A stretch of 46,042 bases of DNA, taken from NCBI RefSeq assembly GCF_002646595.1, contig NZ_PDUD01000063.1, positions 1-46,042 on the forward strand. The letters are read 5' to 3'. The DNA is from Flavilitoribacter nigricans DSM 23189 = NBRC 102662. GTDB lineage: Bacteria > Bacteroidota > Bacteroidia > Chitinophagales > Saprospiraceae. Below, one piece after another: positions 36,801 through 44,702 of this stretch. Each line of letters begins with the position of its first letter. Position 1 is the stretch's first letter. The notes beneath the pieces were generated by a model. That model was not told the DNA's origin and made no database searches. It was given only the letters and a program-made list of their open reading frames with translations. Position numbers and translations under genes: made by a program.

Positions 36801-38408
36801 AACGCCGTCTCCGTCCGGATCGCCGAATTCGGCACTCAAACGGACTTCATCGTTAATCACCACGCCGTTGCCATCCGTATCAAAGATATCCAGACAGTCA
36901 TACGTGGTAATATCCAGGATCCGGCGACGTACTTCAACGCGGATCGGACCGCAATTGTCGGAGCTGCCTTCGTCAATATCCGTTGCATCAACACGGGCAT
37001 AACCCAGACCGCCGATACCGATGTGCAGATCATCATCACAAACTGCGATCGGAGCAACCTGGTCTTCGATCTGGAAAGGGCACAGCTTAACCGTTTTATT
37101 GCCGCAATCGTCCACCACGGTGTAACGGATCACGTGGCATCCCAGCGGAATACCGCTTACATAACGGGATTTGTCCGGCAGGATGGTAGCTACCACCGGG
37201 CCTTCGTATCCACCGGCCAGGATCTCCGTCAGGACCGTCCAGCTGGAGCATTCGTCCTCAACGATCGGCATCGGTACTTCGAAGGAAGCCGTGCAGTCGT
37301 AAGGGCCGGTAGAGTAAGTGCGCAGATCGCTGATACCGTCGTGGTCGTAATCCACCGGTTCGCACATGACCACGGGGCCTTTGGAGTCCACCACCTTGAT
37401 CACCTGGCTTGCTTCGAGGATCCGTTCCAGACCGTTGCACCAGTCCAGGATCTGCCAGCTACGAACGATCTTGTAGGTACCCTCGCACACTTCAACGCGT
37501 TCGCCATCTTTATAGCTGGCTCCCAGGTTGCAGTAGGTATCGTTCAGATCATAGGTGCCGAAGGCAGAGGTCACCGTTGGGTAACCGGTCTCATCCGGAT
37601 GGGGATTGCCCTTATCATCGAGTTCGAATTCGTCAGAACATTCCAGTTCGACGGTTTCTTTCGGCAGGTCTACATCATCCAGGTCAGGAAGATTGAAATA
37701 AATATTGGTAACACAACTGGCGGAAGATTCCAGACAGGCACTATTGGTTGCCGTGAAAGTTCTTTTGATACTCGTCCGTAGGCAATTGTCATCAGGTACT
37801 ACTACTTCATCCTTAACGGTAACGACTACATCACCGCAGTTTTCGATGATGGTCGGATAACCGGTAATATCCAGGATCTTTTTCAGCTCATCGGAGATCT
37901 CTACCACGTTGCCGTCCGCATCGGTGGTATACTCGGCCACGCCTTTGATCAGCAGGGTATCCAGGTCAGAGCACAGGAACTCTACAAATCCGGCTTCCGT
38001 TTCGTAGCCGTTGATATCTTCGAGACATTCAATGGCAACGGGTTCTTTGTCTTCCGCCGTCACATAACCCCAGCAACCGAAATTATCCGGTCCGCTGATC
38101 TCATAGATGAACGTACCGCAGCCGTCCACCGTGCCGCCATTGGATTTATCCGCGTCATCTACCACAATGGAATACAGGGACATATCGAGCCCGGTCTTAT
38201 CCCCGAGTAACAGATTCTCGGCCACCAGTAACGCCTGGCAGTCGCCCTGCAGATTGACATTGACCTGGTTGGAACAGGTCAGATCGAATTCCGATGGAAA
38301 ATTGTTTTCGCTGGCAAAAGCTTCATTGGGAAGAATCAAGCCCGCCCCGATCAAGCAGAACAGGACAAACCTCAGGGAAGCAGGAATCAGGCAAGATGTA
38401 CCTTTCAT
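33807..38408 (-). CDS. Giant surface protein B: Cys-rich stalk, dockerin-like, cohesin-like, T9SS type A CTD
   Basis: 1533 residues. The signal peptide is at about 1-32 (FVLFCLIGAGLILPNEAFAS). It lacks the unique N-domain of protein A and enters the stalk almost at once (LTCSNQVNVNLQGDCQALL). The stalk modules match A and C in order. C-terminal layout: CNA-B-like domain at about 1129-1176, dockerin-like pair at about 1180-1240 (NPLNGVSTFD, then DVNNSGTITSMD), cohesin-like domain at about 1323-1439 (FQGTINLEQGAVELIDIEAG, ITTSWHR, EEILFTLILRSR), type A CTD at about 1453-1533. It is the shortest complete paralog. Regulation is probably independent of its neighbours, since 769 bp separate it from gene C. 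Confidence 0.88.
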   Translation of the reverse strand: MKGTSCLIPASLRFVLFCLIGAGLILPNEAFASENNFPSEFDLTCSNQVNVNLQGDCQALLVAENLLLGDKTGLDMSLYSIVVDDADKSNGGTVDGCGTFIYEISGPDNFGCWGYVTAEDKEPVAIECLEDINGYETEAGFVEFLCSDLDTLLIKGVAEYTTDADGNVVEISDELKKILDITGYPTIIENCGDVVVTVKDEVVVPDDNCLRTSIKRTFTATNSACLESSASCVTNIYFNLPDLDDVDLPKETVELECSDEFELDDKGNPHPDETGYPTVTSAFGTYDLNDTYCNLGASYKDGERVEVCEGTYKIVRSWQILDWCNGLERILEASQVIKVVDSKGPVVMCEPVDYDHDGISDLRTYSTGPYDCTASFEVPMPIVEDECSSWTVLTEILAGGYEGPVVATILPDKSRYVSGIPLGCHVIRYTVVDDCGNKTVKLCPFQIEDQVAPIAVCDDDLHIGIGGLGYARVDATDIDEGSSDNCGPIRVEVRRRILDITTYDCLDIFDTDGNGVVINDEVRLSAEFGDPDGDGVPGEFFYYTPWEEYVEFSCCDMNENVRIELRVWDDRNGNGYPGDTDEVDLCFNYEETSLVTDNYNVCWLDVLIEDKVEPVCVPPLPAEIDCNALPFDFDPTDADQMTELFGAAEGSDNCPDWTVTELDPVTDNINDCGAGSFVRRFEVTDAKGIKSATCEQVITIHQIHDYWIKFPADAQAECGTPTPDTVMVKEDACDLLAISVKDEFFSASGDECYKIFRTYSVINWCEYDGESGPVVVNRDEDCDGYPGDEDVYVIVKTRKDTDPCADYYGGEPAESYQHVWYDRDSDPFNLLPMAGTKGEDCDYETNPFGFWKEVIPITENEPKDKDTDNYPEGYYGDHCETMASVGYWQYTQVIKVYDTVNPIVSWDEMDPFCSYSSDFDNGCPAEVTINFSVDENCTPDDLTIKLFLDADADGVIDEEITDLLSGTYPNYSVTGTFPLGTHSLGVSVDDGCGNQVGINIPFEVADCKAPVPTCLNGLAIELMPVIPAEDVNGDGVIDDGAMTIWASDFVASPAYDCSGEVTYSINRSIGETPDPSKTALTLTCSDPPNTLIQIWAYDAAGNSDLCETYLLVQDNMVQCNGLTGGGAVAGVVALESSVAVQDVEVSVSGQELMGAMTDVEGRYTIEGLEEGFDYSLIAHKNENPLNGVSTFDLVLMSKHILGTQLLDSPYKMIAADVNNSGTITSMDAISLRRLVLNIDTKFSNNSSWRFIPRRFDFPNASNPWSAPFPEVLNINNLQGTVTDRSFVAIKIGDLNSSAIGNVAQGNPRNIQGAFALDLDEQQLQAGGTYRVDFRAKDLADIQGFQGTINLEQGAVELIDIEAGVLTMDNFGLRLIDEGFITTSWHRIGDLQTSGEEILFTLILRSRTEAPLSEVIRLSSRQTVAEAYNNNDELLDLNLSFGAEAQAAGIELYQNRPNPFFEDSQIGFYLPEAASVSLTIHDASGRMIKLIRGDFARGNHQFNIRRSDLASSGVLYYTLTSGTFTATKKMIIIE

Positions 38409-38768
38409 GAGATAATGATTTGTTTAGTAGTAGTAATAATCTAAAATGGCCGTTGATCAAACTCAACAGCTGGTCGTCTTTTAATTCAGTTGGTCGTCAC
38501 CGCTAAGTCCGGGATCAGCAATAGTTATTTATGGGATTTATCTATGCTCATCTCCGACGCTCAGCAAATTGCAAATTTGTCTTTAATTAAAAAAGAACTT
38601 TACCTTTTTTAAGATGCGTTGTGTGGGTAGAAAGACATCTCCAGATCTGGTAAAGCCAGGTTCTCAAAGCTTTCTCAAGGTATAAGGCCCCCTCAAATCA
38701 TTGAGCCTGTTTACGGAAGGGAAAAAATGAATGTGTTAGGATGTCACCTATGCTTATTATTTCAAAAA

Positions 38769-38800
38769 CAAAAATAAGAGAATTTATTAATACTTCACAA
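38769..38800 (-). promoter_or_regulatory. Candidate promoter of surface protein B
   Basis: The minus strand carries TTG (38798-38800), a 21-bp spacer and TATTTTTG (38769-38776), an exact TAnnTTTG match at the standard spacing. The predicted leader is about 355 nt. Confidence 0.45.
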
Positions 38801-38823
38801 TACTTTGACAATTTTACCAAATG

Positions 38824-38862
38824 AACGAGGTGTGCCCGGCCAGTTGCCGAACACACCTCGTT
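38824..38862 (-). terminator. Hairpin, possible terminator of surface protein C
   Basis: A perfect 11-bp stem (AACGAGGTGTG 38824-38834, complement 38852-38862) with an inner CGGC/GCCG stem. It lies past the repeat cluster downstream of gene C. The trailing minus-strand sequence is AT-rich but has no long U-run. Confidence 0.45.
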
Positions 38863-38897
38863 GGTATTAACGCTAATTCTTTGATTTTTTTGGAGGG

Positions 38898-39177
38898 GTT
38901 AGGGAAGAGGTGTCAGGTGTCAGGGGGCAGGTGTCAGGGGGCAGGTGTCAGGGAGGAGGGGGCAGGTGTCAGGGAAGTGGAAGGTGCGAGGTATCAGATA
39001 CGAGGTGTCAGGGGGGAAGTAAACTTTCCTATTTACTACGTACCCCCTGATACCTTACACCGGATACCTCTACTCTACCCGCTCCCACCTGACACCTCTC
39101 ACCTCACACCTGACGCCTCTCTTCTCACACCTCTCACCTGACCCCTCGCCCCTCTCTCCTCAAACCTCCAATCCCCA
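38898..39177. repeat. GGTGTCAGG repeat cluster forming a large imperfect palindrome
   Basis: Six exact copies of GGTGTCAGG lie in the left half, at 38909, 38916, 38930, 38944, 38965 and 39004 (first base of each). The right half carries the complementary CCTGACACC (39088-39096) and close variants. The axis is near 39027 (AGTAAA/TTTACT arms, 39018-39037), flanked by G-run and C-run arms. The whole ~280-bp block lies directly after the stop codon of surface protein C. Its strand asymmetry (purine-rich then pyrimidine-rich) is unlike the rest of the window. No protein is called here. Confidence 0.7.
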
Positions 39178-42100
39178 CTACTTCACCACGATCATCTTAC
39201 GGGTAGCGGTGAAATCACCGGAAGTCAGGGTATAGTATAGTACGCCGGCTTCCGTCAGATCGCTGCGGTTGAGCTGGATCTGATTGCGCCCCTGGGCGAA
39301 GGTACCGCGTACCAGTTTGATCACTCTACCGGCCGCATCGTGTACCTGCAGGCTAACCTCACCGGCTTCCGGCAGGTAGAAACCGATGGTGGTCTCTTCG
39401 CGGAATGGGTTAGGTACGTTTTGCTGCAGTTCGAAAGTGGAAGCGCTGATCGTACCGTTGCTGAATTCGATACCTACATCCAGCAGTCCGTCTTCCTGAT
39501 CGTAAGCCTCGGCTACCGTCAGGCGGCTGCTGATGCTCAGTACTTCGCTCAGGCGTACATCCGTGCTTGGTTTTACCAGCAGGGTGAACAGTACTTCATC
39601 GGACTGATAATCCTCGGTAAGGCTACCGGAACGGTTCCAGGAAGTCGTGATCAGGCCTTCAGCCGCCAGTTGCATACCGAAGTTTGCCGCCTGGGCCACA
39701 CCGTATTCCATATCTACCAGTTCTACAGCGCCTGATTTCAGTTGCAGGGTCATCTGGTAGCCCTGGATCCGGGCCAGATCATCGGCGCGGAACGCCACGC
39801 GGTATTCCTGTCCGGCGCGCAGTTGCTGCTCTTCCAGTTGGAACAGGAAGCGACCGTTGCTGGATCTGGTTACCGCTTCCAGCAGGTTAGCTTTGGCGCT
39901 CAGGTCCATATCACCGATCTTCACGGCGATAAAGTCTTTCTTAGCCAGTTCACCCTGTACGTTGTTGATGTTGATCACTTCGGGGAAGGCTTCTTTCCAC
40001 GGGTTTTCCGGATTCGGGAACACATAGTCCGCAGAAACGAAGCGCCAGCTGGTATTGCTGCTGAATTTCGTATCGATATTCAGGATCAGTTTTCTCAAAG
40101 CGATCGCATCCAGAGCCGTGATCTTCTTGTCGTTGTTGATATCGGCGGCAATCCGTTTGTACGGGCTGTCGAGCGATTTGATACCCAGGATGTGTTTGCT
40201 CATCAGTACGAGGTCAAAAGTAGACACGCCGTTCAGCGGAGTAGCGTCGTACTGGGGAGTAACAGTGTAGTCAAAGCCGGTTTGCAGAGAATTGAATTTA
40301 TAATCACCATTTGCTTTGGTGGTCATTCCTTCGAATTTTTCGCCGCTCAGCTCTACTTTTACACCTTCCACCGTACTGGTCTCCTCAGTTACGATCACAC
40401 CGGATACGGAGCCCGTACCGCCGTCGCACTGTACGCGGTTGTCCTGTACCAGCACGTAAGTTTCGCAGAAGTCACCGTTGCCGAGGCCGTCCCACGCCCA
40501 GATCTCAACCAGCAGACTGGCATCATCGTCGCAGGTCAGGGTCAGACCGGTCTGATCGGCATCTACAGCCTCTCCTACCCGGTTGATGGAGTATTTCACT
40601 TCACCGGTGCAATCGGAAGACGGACTGGCAATGAAGTCAGACGCCCAGATCGCCATAGCACCTTTATCGGCATCACCGTCACCGTCCACGTCCGCAGCGG
40701 GGATCACCGGCATCAGCTCGATGGCCAGACCGTTAATACAGATCGGAGCGGGTGCTTTACAGTCAACCACCTCGAAAGGCAGGTTCAGTGCATTTGCGTT
40801 ACCGCAGCCGTCCTTAACGCTGATGCGTATCAGGTGCGTGCCCAGCGGGAAGTTACCCTTCAGGCTATAGTTCGGATAGGTTCCGGTAATAGAAGCCGTC
40901 AGGTCACCGTCCATAACACCGTCGCTGTAAGCGTCCAGGGTAGCGGTTACTTTCAGGTCTTTCGGCGTACAGTTCTCATCGATCGTGAAATTGAGGGTCA
41001 CCGGAGCCGGGCAGTCGTTACCGAAGTCGGAAGAGTAAGAGCAGAATGCTTCCGGCTGGGTGTATTCGATGATCGGTTTAACGTTGTCGTATACTTTGAT
41101 CACCTGGGTGTACTGCCAGAAACCGACAGAAGCCATGTCATCGCAGTGATTGCCGTAGTATCCTTTCGGATAATTGTCGCTGTCTTTGCTTTCATTCTCC
41201 GTGATCGGAGCTACTTCTTTCCAGAAACCGTACGGGTTGGTCTCGTATTCGCAGGATTCGCCCTTGATACCGGCTTTGGGAGTCAGGTTAAACGGATCGT
41301 TATCCCGGTCGTACCAGGTATGCGCGTAGGAAGCAGCCTGAGTACCACCGTAGTAATCGTGGCAGGGATCCGGTTTGTTAACCGTTTTTACGATCACCCA
41401 TACGTCTTCGTCACCGGGTTTGCCGTCGCAATCTTCGTCGCGGCTAACCACTACCGGATCGGAAATGCCGTCGTATTCACACCAGTTGATCACGCGGTAA
41501 GTCCGGAAGATCTTGTAGCATTCGTCACCGCTGGCGGTGAATTTATCATCTTTTACGCTGATGGCCAGCAGGTCACAGCCCAGTTCTTCTACTTTGATCG
41601 TATCCGGCTGAGGATCGCCGCAGTTGGCAGCTGCATCTTTCGGGAATTTGATCTTGTAGTGGTGTTGTTCCTGCAGGGTCACCACCTGCTCACATTTGTT
41701 GGTAGAAGTTTGTCCTTTAGCATCCGTTACCTGGAAGCGGCGAACGAACTGGCCAAAGCCACAGTCATTCAGTCCGGTAGTCAGCGGAGCCAGTTCTTTT
41801 ACGGTGAATCCGGGGCAGTTGTCCGAACCGCTGGCGGTACCGAACAGGGTCGTCATCTGCTCTACATTTTCCGGATCGAAATTGAACGGCAGTTTATCGC
41901 AGTCGATAGACTTAGGCAGCGGTGGTACGCAGTAGGCGGGGAGTTTGTCCTCCACCAGAACGTCCATCCAGCAAACGTTGCTGTTGTCTTTCACATCAGC
42001 GGCCGTATCGTCACAGAAGGTCTTTTCGATGGTGTTACCGGGTTTGCCGTCGCGGTTGCGGTCATCCCATACGCGCAGTTCGATCCGCACGTTGGCATTC

Positions 42101-44151
42101 ATATCACAGCAGGTGAAATCTACGTAATCCGCCCACGGAGTGTAGTAGTAGATCTGACCACTACCGGTACCGTCCGGATCACCGAACTGTACGCTCTCCT
42201 GGATCTCGTCACCAATAACCTTTCCGTTCTTGTTGTAGTCAAAGTTCTCGAGGCATTCGTAGTTCTTACCCCCCTGAATGCGGCGGCGCACTTCCACGCG
42301 AACCGGACCGCAGTTGTCGGAGCTTCCTTCGTCAATATCTTTGGCGTAAACACGGGCCACGCCCTGACCTCCAATAGAGATGTTCAGATCGTCATCACAA
42401 ATAGCAATAGGTTCGATCTGGTCTTCCACCTGGAAAGGACAGTAGACCACTTCTTTGTTACCGCAAGCATCGGTAACTGTGTATTTAATGTAGTGGCAAC
42501 CCAGCGGGATACCGGATACATAGCGAGGTTTACCCGGCAGAATGGTAGCTACCACCGGACCGCTGGTGGAACCGGCGATCACCTCCGTCAGTACTTCCCA
42601 GCTGGAGCAGTTCTCTTTCACTTTAGGCATCGGCACCTGGAAGGCAGCCGTACAGTCGTACGGGCCGGTAGAATAAGTACGCAGGTCCGGTTTGCCGTCT
42701 TTGTTATAGTCGGTAGTTTCGCATTCTACCACGGGCGCTTTGTCGTCACCCACCTTGATCACCTGAGTACATTCGTAAGTTTCCTTGGAGCACCAGTCCA
42801 GGATCGTCCAGGTACGGACAAATTTGTAGGTGCCTTCGCAAACGTCAATCCGGGTGCCGTCTTTGTAGGAAGTACCGATGTTACACATTACCTGCTTCAG
42901 CGGGAATTTGTAGTTTTCCTTATTGTCATCGGTGTGGTCAAAGGCGGTGTATACCCAGGGATAACCCGTTACATCGGGATGCGGGTTGCCTTTAGCGTCC
43001 AGTTTGAAATCTTTATCACAGCTCAGTTCGGCATCAGCCGGGCAGTGCACATCATCCAGGCCGGGTTTGGTGATGATGATCTCCTGGTAGCAAAACTCGG
43101 AGAGCAGACCTTTGCAGGCATCTTTGGCCTGGAATTTGCGAATGATCTTTACGTCATCGCAATCTTTATCGTAACCGTAAACAACCTGATCGCTCACTGT
43201 GATGATCAGATCACCGCAGTTATCGGTGAACACGGCGTAACCGGTCATATCCAGCAATGCTTTAACGGCCGGAGTCAGGTTGGAGTAGTTGATGTTTCCA
43301 TCGCGGTCGGAAGTATAGGAGACCTGACCGGGCAGCAGCAGGTTGCCAAGATCCTGGCAGACAAATTCCTGATAACCGTAACCCTTCTGGGTACCGTATA
43401 CCGTCGGCGGGCAGGTTTTTATTTCGGGAGCTTTTTTGTCTTCGGCCAGTACGTAACCCCAGCACTCCGGACCGTTCGGGCCGGTTACGGCGTATTCGTA
43501 CTTTCCGCAGCCGTCCACTACTCCACCGTTGGACATATCGCCGTCCTTCACGGTGATCTTGTAGTTGGCTTCGTCCAGGCAGGTCAGACTGCCCTGCAGT
43601 ACATTGGTCCAGTCCAGGGTAGCCTGGCAACCGTCCTGCAGGTTGACGTTCACCTGTCCGGAACAGACTACGTTGTGATCGGCAGCTTTCACTTCAATAG
43701 TGAAGGGGTCCGATGCTTCGCAGGTTGAAGCACAATTAGAGTCCCGTACCTTAAAAATGAAATTGTACTTACCGGGAGCAATGTTGGCGGGTACCGCGTA
43801 ATTCAGCGGAGAGCCGGTCAGTGCTTTCCAGTCTACGTCCGCAAATCCGGCCGCTTCGGCCGTTGCGTCCGCATCGATCAGGTACTGGTTGGGAGTTTCC
43901 GGGTTGCCGGCAGCCGTGTACTTGATTCCTACCTGGTTGTCGCCGGTGCAGATAAAGGCAACTGCGGATTCCGCCGTTACTACCAGGGCAAAACTTGTTC
44001 TTTTACTTTCGTCGATCGTTCGGGATGATCCCTTAGCAGAGGTGTTTTCCTCGTGCGCTGCCCGGAGCGGAGAAGCACCGGATAGGAGTACCAGCAACAC
44101 GAACAGGAAGAGCCGGCCTACGGCCAGCAAGCTGTGTTCATTTCTTTTCAT
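39178..44151 (-). CDS. Giant surface protein C: Cys-rich stalk, dockerin-like, cohesin-like, T9SS type A CTD
   Basis: 1657 residues. The signal peptide is at about 1-32 (LFLFVLLVLLSGASPLRAA). An N-terminal region of about 120 residues that A and B lack comes next and ends in a beta-type segment (APGKYNFIFKVRDSNC). The shared stalk starts at VVCSGQVNVNLQDGCQATL. C-terminal layout: CNA-B-like domain at about 1250-1300, dockerin-like pair at about 1305-1359 (second loop DINNDKKITALD), cohesin-like domain at about 1437-1564, type A CTD at about 1575-1657 (NVPNPFREETTIGFYLPEA). It is very close to B in the stalk. The 1328-codon open frame on the opposite strand (39742-43728) is a codon-bias shadow. 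Confidence 0.88.
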   Translation of the reverse strand: MKRNEHSLLAVGRLFLFVLLVLLSGASPLRAAHEENTSAKGSSRTIDESKRTSFALVVTAESAVAFICTGDNQVGIKYTAAGNPETPNQYLIDADATAEAAGFADVDWKALTGSPLNYAVPANIAPGKYNFIFKVRDSNCASTCEASDPFTIEVKAADHNVVCSGQVNVNLQDGCQATLDWTNVLQGSLTCLDEANYKITVKDGDMSNGGVVDGCGKYEYAVTGPNGPECWGYVLAEDKKAPEIKTCPPTVYGTQKGYGYQEFVCQDLGNLLLPGQVSYTSDRDGNINYSNLTPAVKALLDMTGYAVFTDNCGDLIITVSDQVVYGYDKDCDDVKIIRKFQAKDACKGLLSEFCYQEIIITKPGLDDVHCPADAELSCDKDFKLDAKGNPHPDVTGYPWVYTAFDHTDDNKENYKFPLKQVMCNIGTSYKDGTRIDVCEGTYKFVRTWTILDWCSKETYECTQVIKVGDDKAPVVECETTDYNKDGKPDLRTYSTGPYDCTAAFQVPMPKVKENCSSWEVLTEVIAGSTSGPVVATILPGKPRYVSGIPLGCHYIKYTVTDACGNKEVVYCPFQVEDQIEPIAICDDDLNISIGGQGVARVYAKDIDEGSSDNCGPVRVEVRRRIQGGKNYECLENFDYNKNGKVIGDEIQESVQFGDPDGTGSGQIYYYTPWADYVDFTCCDMNANVRIELRVWDDRNRDGKPGNTIEKTFCDDTAADVKDNSNVCWMDVLVEDKLPAYCVPPLPKSIDCDKLPFNFDPENVEQMTTLFGTASGSDNCPGFTVKELAPLTTGLNDCGFGQFVRRFQVTDAKGQTSTNKCEQVVTLQEQHHYKIKFPKDAAANCGDPQPDTIKVEELGCDLLAISVKDDKFTASGDECYKIFRTYRVINWCEYDGISDPVVVSRDEDCDGKPGDEDVWVIVKTVNKPDPCHDYYGGTQAASYAHTWYDRDNDPFNLTPKAGIKGESCEYETNPYGFWKEVAPITENESKDSDNYPKGYYGNHCDDMASVGFWQYTQVIKVYDNVKPIIEYTQPEAFCSYSSDFGNDCPAPVTLNFTIDENCTPKDLKVTATLDAYSDGVMDGDLTASITGTYPNYSLKGNFPLGTHLIRISVKDGCGNANALNLPFEVVDCKAPAPICINGLAIELMPVIPAADVDGDGDADKGAMAIWASDFIASPSSDCTGEVKYSINRVGEAVDADQTGLTLTCDDDASLLVEIWAWDGLGNGDFCETYVLVQDNRVQCDGGTGSVSGVIVTEETSTVEGVKVELSGEKFEGMTTKANGDYKFNSLQTGFDYTVTPQYDATPLNGVSTFDLVLMSKHILGIKSLDSPYKRIAADINNDKKITALDAIALRKLILNIDTKFSSNTSWRFVSADYVFPNPENPWKEAFPEVININNVQGELAKKDFIAVKIGDMDLSAKANLLEAVTRSSNGRFLFQLEEQQLRAGQEYRVAFRADDLARIQGYQMTLQLKSGAVELVDMEYGVAQAANFGMQLAAEGLITTSWNRSGSLTEDYQSDEVLFTLLVKPSTDVRLSEVLSISSRLTVAEAYDQEDGLLDVGIEFSNGTISASTFELQQNVPNPFREETTIGFYLPEAGEVSLQVHDAAGRVIKLVRGTFAQGRNQIQLNRSDLTEAGVLYYTLTSGDFTATRKMIVVK

Positions 44152-44620
44152 GAGAAAACAATTTGTTATTATTAAACTAACCTAAACTACCGCAACGCCC
44201 GGCGTACGGTAAATCTTCAACTTGTACAGCGAATAATTAAAGGTTGGCTTATCCAGCGGTGTGGATAAGTCTCCGATATGAATTAGGAAATAGCTTGTTG
44301 CAGCAAGCCAAAAAGGTGTGGAAAACGTCGAGAATTGACTTGGAGTGGATTTTTAAATTATTTCTATTCTGGATCCACCTTACATCAAAGTTTGTAAGGA
44401 TCTAAAAGTTTACTAATTCAACAGTGAATCAAGAAATAAGGTAAAATACAATTCATTAATATATGCTTACGATATAGACTTTTTTTGGATGCTATTATCC
44501 TTGAATCATCTCCTATCGACTGTACAAATGTACTGCAAATTAGCAATAGCTTGTACTTGTTGGTGGTCAGATTTTTCGGCAGATTTTAGTTAAAAATTTG
44601 ATGCAATTTCCCCAAACAGA
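44152..44620. other. Leader region of surface protein C
   Basis: AT-rich region with no supported gene. Small hairpins are seen at 44248-44269 (CTTATCC/GGATAAG) and 44293-44308 (GCTTG/CAAGC). They would fall in the long 5' leader of gene C if transcription starts at the candidate box at 44525-44532. Confidence 0.4.
44525..44532 (-). promoter_or_regulatory. Candidate -7 box of surface protein C
   Basis: The minus strand reads TACATTTG, an exact TAnnTTTG match and the same 8-mer as the candidate box of gene A. The leader would be about 370 nt. No TTG at -33 was seen. Confidence 0.4.
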
Positions 44621-44651
44621 AAGGGCCGCCAGACATTGTCCGGCGGCCCTT
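44621..44651 (-). terminator. Terminator of surface protein D
   Basis: A 10-bp GC-rich stem (AAGGGCCGCC 44621-44630, complement 44642-44651) with a small inner stem. It is followed on the minus strand by TCTGTTTGG and lies 51 bp past the gene D stop. Confidence 0.65.
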
Positions 44652-44702
44652 CTGTACGAGTTGGAAGGCCTTAAAAAGACCTCCCTTCTCCGTGTTTATC
44701 GC

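Larger units (their letters stand above)
38409..38897. other. Leader region of surface protein B and end of gene C transcript
   Basis: No gene is supported. The last 18 bp before the start codon of gene B resemble those before gene C (CAAAT...TTNTCTCATG on the minus strand). A candidate promoter lies at 38769-38800 and a hairpin at 38824-38862. Confidence 0.4.

Noticed and set aside
38821-39141. A 106-codon plus-strand frame across the GGTGTCAGG cluster.
   Set aside because: It translates a simple repeat (Gly/Val/Arg-rich, then Pro/Leu/Thr-rich) and is explained by the palindrome.
38898-39177. The GGTGTCAGG cluster considered as a CRISPR array.
   Set aside because: The units are 9 bp, irregularly spaced and mirrored, with no uniform 20-40 bp spacers and no cas genes.
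39742-43728. A 1328-codon open frame on the plus strand opposite surface protein C (similar long frames at 29736-31391 and 35463-37781 opposite A and B).
   Set aside because: The minus-strand genes have signal peptides, known domains and paralogs. The antisense frames have no recognisable domain and arise because the sense codon use avoids codons that read as stops in that frame.
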